Shown: piece by piece, positions 57,923 to 64,000 of the stretch
Position numbering within the stretch: the first letter of the stretch is position 1
Layout: each line of letters begins with the position of its first letter
Source of the DNA: Tubulanus polymorphus
Lineage: Eukaryota > Nemertea > Palaeonemertea > Tubulaniformes > Tubulanidae
Assembly: GCF_964204645.1 (NCBI RefSeq)
Contig: NC_134025.1
Span: forward strand, 9,057,001 to 9,121,000
Direction of reading: 5' to 3'
Length of the DNA stretch: 64,000 bases
Position numbers and translations under genes: made by a program
Notes under the pieces: generated by a model
What the model was told of the DNA's origin: nothing
Database searches by the model: none
Seen by the model: only the letters and a program-made list of their open reading frames with translations

Positions 57923-60857
57923 GCAGATATATACGAAATGTTTTTCGAGCGTGGATAACGGTTTCAAGTTGGTTTTCGTGTCATCATTGAAAAACAAGAT
58001 TCTAATTAATCGTCTTTTCGTTCGATCAATTCGAGCGATTGATTGCTATCGATATCTTATTGCTATCGGTCTTGCTAGGTTGTCCGAGAAATCGATTCAA
58101 ATCTGAGATTTGTTACAGATTAACTGCTTCGGCGTCGGTTAATCGAAACAGTCGCATCTTCTTTCCCGCGACGGGGAACCGTGTAATTTCGGGAAATCGT
58201 TGTTCATCTTTTCGTCGCTGCACAAACAACAACTCGTTTCGGAATCAACACATGTTGGATTAAATTCGTATCGGTATTCAGTATTCGGGTTGTAGATTCT
58301 TATCGTAGATGTACTTCTTTACTGGATACTGAATGGACCAGCCGGGGCATTGCAGCAGCGCGCTCGCTAGTTAGTATCCGATATCCTCAACCGTGTTCTG
58401 TTGTTGAATAATCGATAGACGGTTACTATGGAGACGACTTCGTCATCTGCATCATTCATTATCCGCGCGTGTTCAGTAAGCCTACCCGGAGACTGCGCTG
58501 CGCATCACGTCACACTGTTTATGTAGATTTCCATGAAAATGCTATTTTTAGTCGATCTATTTTGATATGAATCATTTTCTGATTTGTCCCGATTCGTTCC
58601 TGAAGGAATGAATCGTTACTCTGTAGTTAGTTCTCGTTTGTCATGTAATGTTTTACGAATCTCCTCAGTTAGTAGCCGGTGTGATTCAGTAGTTGGCAGT
58701 TTTTCATATGGCTCGTACTGGGTAGGTATAGATATAGGGCAGTGTCTAAGGCACTGATTTTATCGGGATTATACACACCACTACTAGAGACTGTATCGAA
58801 CATTGATTTTACGCTGATTCTTTACGATTATTCTCTTGGTATGGAGCCAGCTTTTAACGACTGAAAAGTCTACTCATAGTTCGATATCCGTCAGTCTAGA
58901 AAATATGTGATTTTAATTGACTAAACACAATTTATTAATGTTAATTAATTTGGCCTCGAGATATTTGCTATGTGAGAAAAGTCTTCAATAACAATTCCAC
59001 GCTACGGTGAGCGATGTGAATACCTGGCTGAGGGAAGTCAGACCGCCAGCTCCCTGATTATATATGATTTCTGTATAGGATATTTCGTCGTTCTAGGAAC
59101 TCCTACACCTCAAGTACACTCGACACAGGCTTGAACAAGCGCTGCCGCTGATTCTTAGAATTGCCTTACATGTTCAATCGTTAGCATTGAATCGTGTATC
59201 TCGTTGAACCGTTTGTGAGTGTGCTGATGATCTAACCTGGATTTCGATATACCAGTTGTTCACAACGTTGAATTCATTCAGGTTCAATCCCTATTTTGAT
59301 TTTAGGTTAGGGATTGACTGAGTTATTTATTTGATTGCAGTAGATTTTTGTTTGATATGGTGTCTCTTACAGACCCACCGAATTTGAAATCGCAAATCAA
59401 AGTACAGATTTAGTTGCGCGATCGGTGGTCGAATTCTTCCCTCTTGATCTGGAGAGAGGCCAGATAATGAAACCGGCGATTGTCAATGAATATTTACGTT
59501 TTTGTGTTTCACAAAATCGCCGGGTTCAAAATGTTGAACTCTGTAAATTCGGAAATGTGATAGCGTTCTATTTATCTTAGATTTCTGTTTATCTGTGTTA
59601 TTTACTTAGTTCATTTCCTTGTCATTAACTAGCCTCTATTTGCTGCTGTTTTTTCAGGTCAAATCTTTTTTTTGTAGTGTATATATGTAACAATGATAAT
59701 TATATACCAGTATTCAATTTCAACAGCCGTTTGGCCTCCCTGAACAAAAAAAATTCGTCTAAATTTGGTGGTGACATCACCTCTTTACTGCTGGCCTAGA
59801 TCTAAATATTTACCGTTGTTAGGTCGAAAATAGTCGCTGTTAGGTCGAAAATAGTCTCCGTTAAACAATCGTTATTCGAATATTGTTAGTATTCAATAAT
59901 AACAGTGACTCTAAATACACTGGTTCGCATTGTATTATTTCGCAAGACTTGTCGGCTTTCAGTGGAACCGGACACATGTAGTAGGTATTTTTCTGGGCTA
60001 ATTTGGTTTAATTATATAGGAATTTACCGTTTTAACATAGATATTCGCTAAGATATTCATGGAATTTCGACTATGACAGAATTTGCATTCGTTCGTCGAT
60101 TTTACAACATTTGTCGGTCGCATGTGGAATGAATTTCATAAATTATAGATTCGGATAGATTCTGTTGACACTGAGATATTGTCATAGTTATATTTGAAGC
60201 AGCTCAGTTGATAGTCTCTGTCTCTTGGCGTGTATCGATTTGAACAAGAAAAGTTAGCAGCGAGTAGTGATTCATAACTAACATTTCATGATTCAATACG
60301 GACGGAAAAAAATAGTTGTTTACGGTTGCAACCGCAGTCACAGTTTGCCTTGTATCTTCCTTGCTGACCTTTGAAAATATCTTGAAAATGCGTCGGAATT
60401 CCATTAGATTATCCACAACACCTTGGTGTTTGTTATAGATAAAAATAGGTTTTATGTATAAAAGAACGACATATTGACATTATTACAAAAATTTACAGGC
60501 CAACCCGGTAGCCTATGACTTTTGTCGCTTTTGTTGTTGTGTGAATACCAGATTATTACCGTTAAGAAAACTTGACAGATCAGGAAATTCCATGTAACAG
60601 AAATTGCTCTTAATAAGAGGCATTTTTCTGCGCGAATGTACTTGTAATATAAAGCAGAACATGTATGAATTCCTATTTGGTATGTGGCAATGCATGGCTC
60701 ACAATTACCTACCCACCAGTAACTATGGTTACTTGAGAGGAGCAAAATGGTGGTTTTCACATTATTTCCGACAGCGTGTGACAATCGTATGTATTATCCG
60801 ATATACGCTTTAATTGTGGCATCAATTTTTTTTTGCAGCGATGATTAACAGATAGCC
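57923..60857. promoter_or_regulatory. Upstream region of MAP3K12/13 gene
   Basis: No coding sequence is supported. A GC-richer block at 58350-58530 looks like a promoter: GTTACTATGGAGAC at 58422-58435 resembles an RFX X-box and TCACGTCAC is near 58507. An acceptor (TTTTTTTTGCAG) just before the ATG at 60858 shows that the leader is spliced, so the promoter may be here or further left. Confidence 0.4.
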
Positions 60858-63800
60858 ATGACTCTAGAACGGGCAAAACCTATCCGCAGCGAGGGCAGCG
60901 TCTGCATCAGCGTGCGCAACCAAGCCCTCAACGTTCCGAAAAAAGATGAACCAATCAATAGTCGCAACAGTCCGACGACCCTCAATATACTGACATGTAG
61001 CACGGACGCTGAGGATTTCTCTAACAGGTACTGCTTAATAACAATTATTATCGTCTTCATATTAGTCATTGCTGTTCAACCTATTCAACGATACTGAATT
61101 CATATCTAGTGTTATCCAAACAGCTGAGGTGTGATGAGTGGTAATTTTAGGGCCTTAAATATCTCTTAATTGCCATCGACTTTGCACATTATTGGAACCA
61201 ATTATACGATTCATCGCCCAAAATGGTCCATTAACCTCCTCAGTGAAATCGTTAGGATGGTACTGCTTTCCTGATAAAGCCTCGTTGAACTTAAAATACC
61301 GTTGTTTTTATGTTCGTTTGTAGCATGTTGTGCTTAGAGCAGGAAATCGACAAGATGAGTCTCACGAACGATCCAGTGTCGTGTAGCACGAAAGCGAGTA
61401 CGTCCGCTTCATCTTCCGGGACTGCTACTTACACTACGCAATCACCTCAATCGAATCCGCTCAGTCCGACGTCGGAGAACGGCTCCGAGACGCTGGATAT
61501 CGGCTACAGAGCCGGCGGACAGAGAGGCTTCTTCGAGGGATTGTTGGGATGTCTGAGGCCGGTTTGGACAATTATCGGCAAAGCGACTCAAGCGGAATTA
61601 AAGGAGCAAGGTTCGTATGTTATTCCCAGAAACCGGTCGAGTAAACATCGCCTACCTCGGACAGACTGGAACCGACAAAATTGGGTCGGGGTAAGCGAAG
61701 TATGAGTTATGGATAGGAACATACATTACGAAGTGAGGAAAATGATTTCCTTTTTGTCAGATAGTCGAAAATCCGAATTGGCCATATCGAGTAAGGCGAG
61801 GTTTACCGTGTACTTACATTCTGTTGATTATAGAATTATAAAATCAGCACCATACAGTCTTAATTAGGTAAAACTCATATTTTTCATTTACCCTTTATTC
61901 ATATGATGCTCAAATACTTCAGCAAGTTATCAAGCAACTTTATGTACATACTACTAATCATTGCCTAATGCGATTATTTCGTATTTTACAGATGATTGGC
62001 AAATTCCGTTCGAGAGTATAACCGATCTGGAATGGTTGGGCAGTGGAGCTCAGGGTGCCGTATTTTTGGGCAAGCTCAACGCGACTCAAGTTGCCGTGAA
62101 GAAAGTCAGAGATCTGAAAGAAACGGACATACGGCATTTACGCAAGCTCAATCACCCGAACATTATCTCTTTCAAGTAAGCATCGGTTGGATCGAGGTGG
62201 TTCATTATTTTATTGTCGATTCTAATCGCGCAATCGTATGTCTATTTTCACAGAGGCGTATGTACTCAAGCTCCTTGTTATTGTATCATAATGGAATATT
62301 GTCCGTACGGTCAGCTGTATGAAGTGCTCCGCGATGGTAAGGAAATACCGCCTGCACTGTTGCTGGACTGGGGTCGACAGGTCGTATGCGGTATGAACTA
62401 TCTACATAATCACAAAATCATTCATCGAGATCTGAAATCACCGAAGTAAGTTATTATCGATGAGCACTGATTAATGAAACGATATCAGTAACGAGTTCCC
62501 TACGACTCCTCGATTCCTTAAGAATTCCTTCCAAATGGAGATGCTTTAAAAGGTGCTTGAAACTCCTTTAATTTAAGCAAAATACCCAAAACTCCTTAAA
62601 TTTTAAGAAAAGGCAATTAGAAATTTTTGAAGTTGTACAGTAAATGGACTATGCCTAAATCAGCACAGTTAGGACTAGATTTATTGTCCAATTAAGCGGT
62701 TATCGAAATATATAAAGGATAGGAATTTGCTTGTAAACCACCGCATTGACAGTTGATCAAGATAAGCAGTACCAGTTTAGGAGGAGTCTTCTGTAATTGG
62801 GATATGAAAGTGATCCAGACACTTCCTTGCAATTTGAAATTTTCTCCTTGAAAACTCCTTATATTCAGGAATGACTGATCTGTAGGGACCCTGAGTGATA
62901 TATGATTCCCGGTCGTGTTGTTAATATCTATGTATATTTCTAGTGTGTTGGTGGCGTCGAATGATTGTGTGAAGATCTCAGATTTTGGTACATCCCGAGA
63001 ATGGAATGAAAAGAGTACAAAGATGTCGTTTGCTGGCACGGTGGCGTGGATGGCCCCGGAAGTCATCCGTAACGAACCTTGCTCAGAAAAAGTCGACATC
63101 TGGTATGTTGAAACTCGAAGCCATTTAAGAAACGATGGATTTTGAAATTGTTGTACATCGTATTATATAAAAAGTTGAATTCAATCTGGTTTTAGGTCTT
63201 ATGGTGTCGTGTTATGGGAGCTGATGACTGGTGAAATACCTTACAAAGATGTGGATTCGTCGGCTATTATTTGGGGAGTAGGTAGCAACAGTCTTCACCT
63301 ACCTGTTCCAACAACTCTACCAGAAGGATTCAAACTACTGATGAGACAGTGCTGGTGAGTTAACTGTTGCATAAAACAGTAGATATCTGTATGAGAGATA
63401 ATAAATTAAGTTGTAAATGCTGCGATTGTTTTATTGAAGGAATGCGAAGCCACGGAATCGTCCTTCATTCCGGCAAATTCTGATGCATCTAGAAATTGCA
63501 GCTCCTGAATTCCTAAACATTCCGAAAGATGAATTCTTCAAACTTCAGGTTAAATATTTGCATTACGTAAACGCCTATAGGTACTTTTGATTCTCGATTG
63601 TTCAATGTGTGTAATAATATTTGGTTATTTAGGTCGAATGGAAAGAGGAAATCAAAGAGCAGCTTCAGTTAATTCGCAGTGAAGGTAATCACATGCCTCA
63701 GCTAGAAGAAGAACTCATCAAACGTAGACGTGAAGAACTGCGTCATGCTCAAGATGTTCGCGATCACTACGAACGCAAGTTGGAACGCGCAAATAATCTT

Positions 63801-64000
63801 TACATGGAACTCACAGCCTGTATGTTACAACTGGAGCATCGGGAACGGGACCTCATTCGGTAAGTATTTTGGCAAATTTTATTTTCTATACTTAATAATA
63901 GGATATTGTTCAGAGCCAAATATTCTTAAGAAACATTGATTTATCATTTCATGTTGAGCTATAAAGCCTAGACAAATGTAAAAGAATAACCTCTTTCTAG
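60858..64000 (+). CDS. MAP3K13: MAP3K12/13 (DLK/LZK) kinase, 5' part
   Basis: Mixed-lineage MAP3K of the DLK/LZK/Wallenda class, which activates JNK and p38 through MKK4/7 in axon injury and stress signalling. Eight exons join in frame: 60858-61027, 61324-61610, 61992-62175, 62254-62445, 62944-63102, 63196-63354, 63440-63548 and 63633-63859, giving 495 residues before the edge. After a serine/threonine-rich N terminus comes the signature [13 protein letters not shown], then the kinase domain: P-loop [16 protein letters not shown] lysine, HRDLKSPN catalytic loop, SDFGTSREW and WMAPEVIR. The conserved [20 protein letters not shown] block follows, and a leucine-zipper/coiled region starts in the last exon ([19 protein letters not shown]). 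Invertebrates usually have one gene for both DLK and LZK, so the 12 versus 13 label is arbitrary. The 3' half is outside the window. Confidence 0.93.

Overview
This is a 64 kb window of nuclear DNA from an invertebrate animal, most likely marine and probably a lophotrochozoan. That guess rests on AT-rich DNA, short GT-AG introns, bilaterian gene families (an Ikaros-type zinc-finger gene, LRR1, AP5S1, PP2D1, EFHB) and many short hAT-, mariner- and piggyBac-like elements. The species cannot be named from sequence alone. No prokaryotic feature, CRISPR array, rRNA or convincing tRNA was seen. Exon structures were built by hand from splice signals, reading-frame continuity and recalled family sequences; nothing was searched.

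Layout. 2.2-15.1 kb: Rab5 (-), EFHB (+) and PP2D1 (-), three genes I recall as neighbours on human chromosome 3p24. 15.1-19.0 kb: a transposon nest with a mariner-like hairpin, a long-TIR element broken by a 5'-truncated LINE, and a perfect 98-bp hAT hairpin. 19.1-25.3 kb: AP5S1 (+), LRR1 (-) and RFT1 (+). 26.2-30.2 kb: CHP1 (-) and a sorbitol-dehydrogenase-like gene (+), head to head about 280 bp apart. 31.1-35.8 kb: an LRRC74-like gene (+). 36.0-37.7 kb: an intronless TRP channel (-). 38.5-39.4 kb: a partial PAN/apple-domain gene (-). 41.6-44.4 kb: UBE2G2 (-). 46.7-50.6 kb: an Ikaros-family gene (-). 51.3-52.3 kb: SF3A2 (-). 53-60.8 kb: gene-poor DNA with a 156-bp tandem duplication, a palindromic AT array and a piggyBac-like MITE. 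60.9-64 kb: the 5' part of a MAP3K12/13 (DLK/LZK) gene (+), which runs off the right edge.

The genes are independent housekeeping, ciliary, signalling and splicing genes, not a pathway. The most striking feature is a 1,296-bp inverted-repeat hAT-like element at 44366-45661. It has inserted within the start codon of UBE2G2. Its perfect 8-bp target-site duplication rebuilds the ATG but moves the original leader 1.3 kb away. Three other hAT-like insertions with perfect 8-bp duplications lie in the window (505-1239, 6056-6610, 18836-18933). A 160-bp insertion with a 13-bp duplication sits six bases after a splice donor in the LRRC74 gene and carries a hammerhead-like motif.
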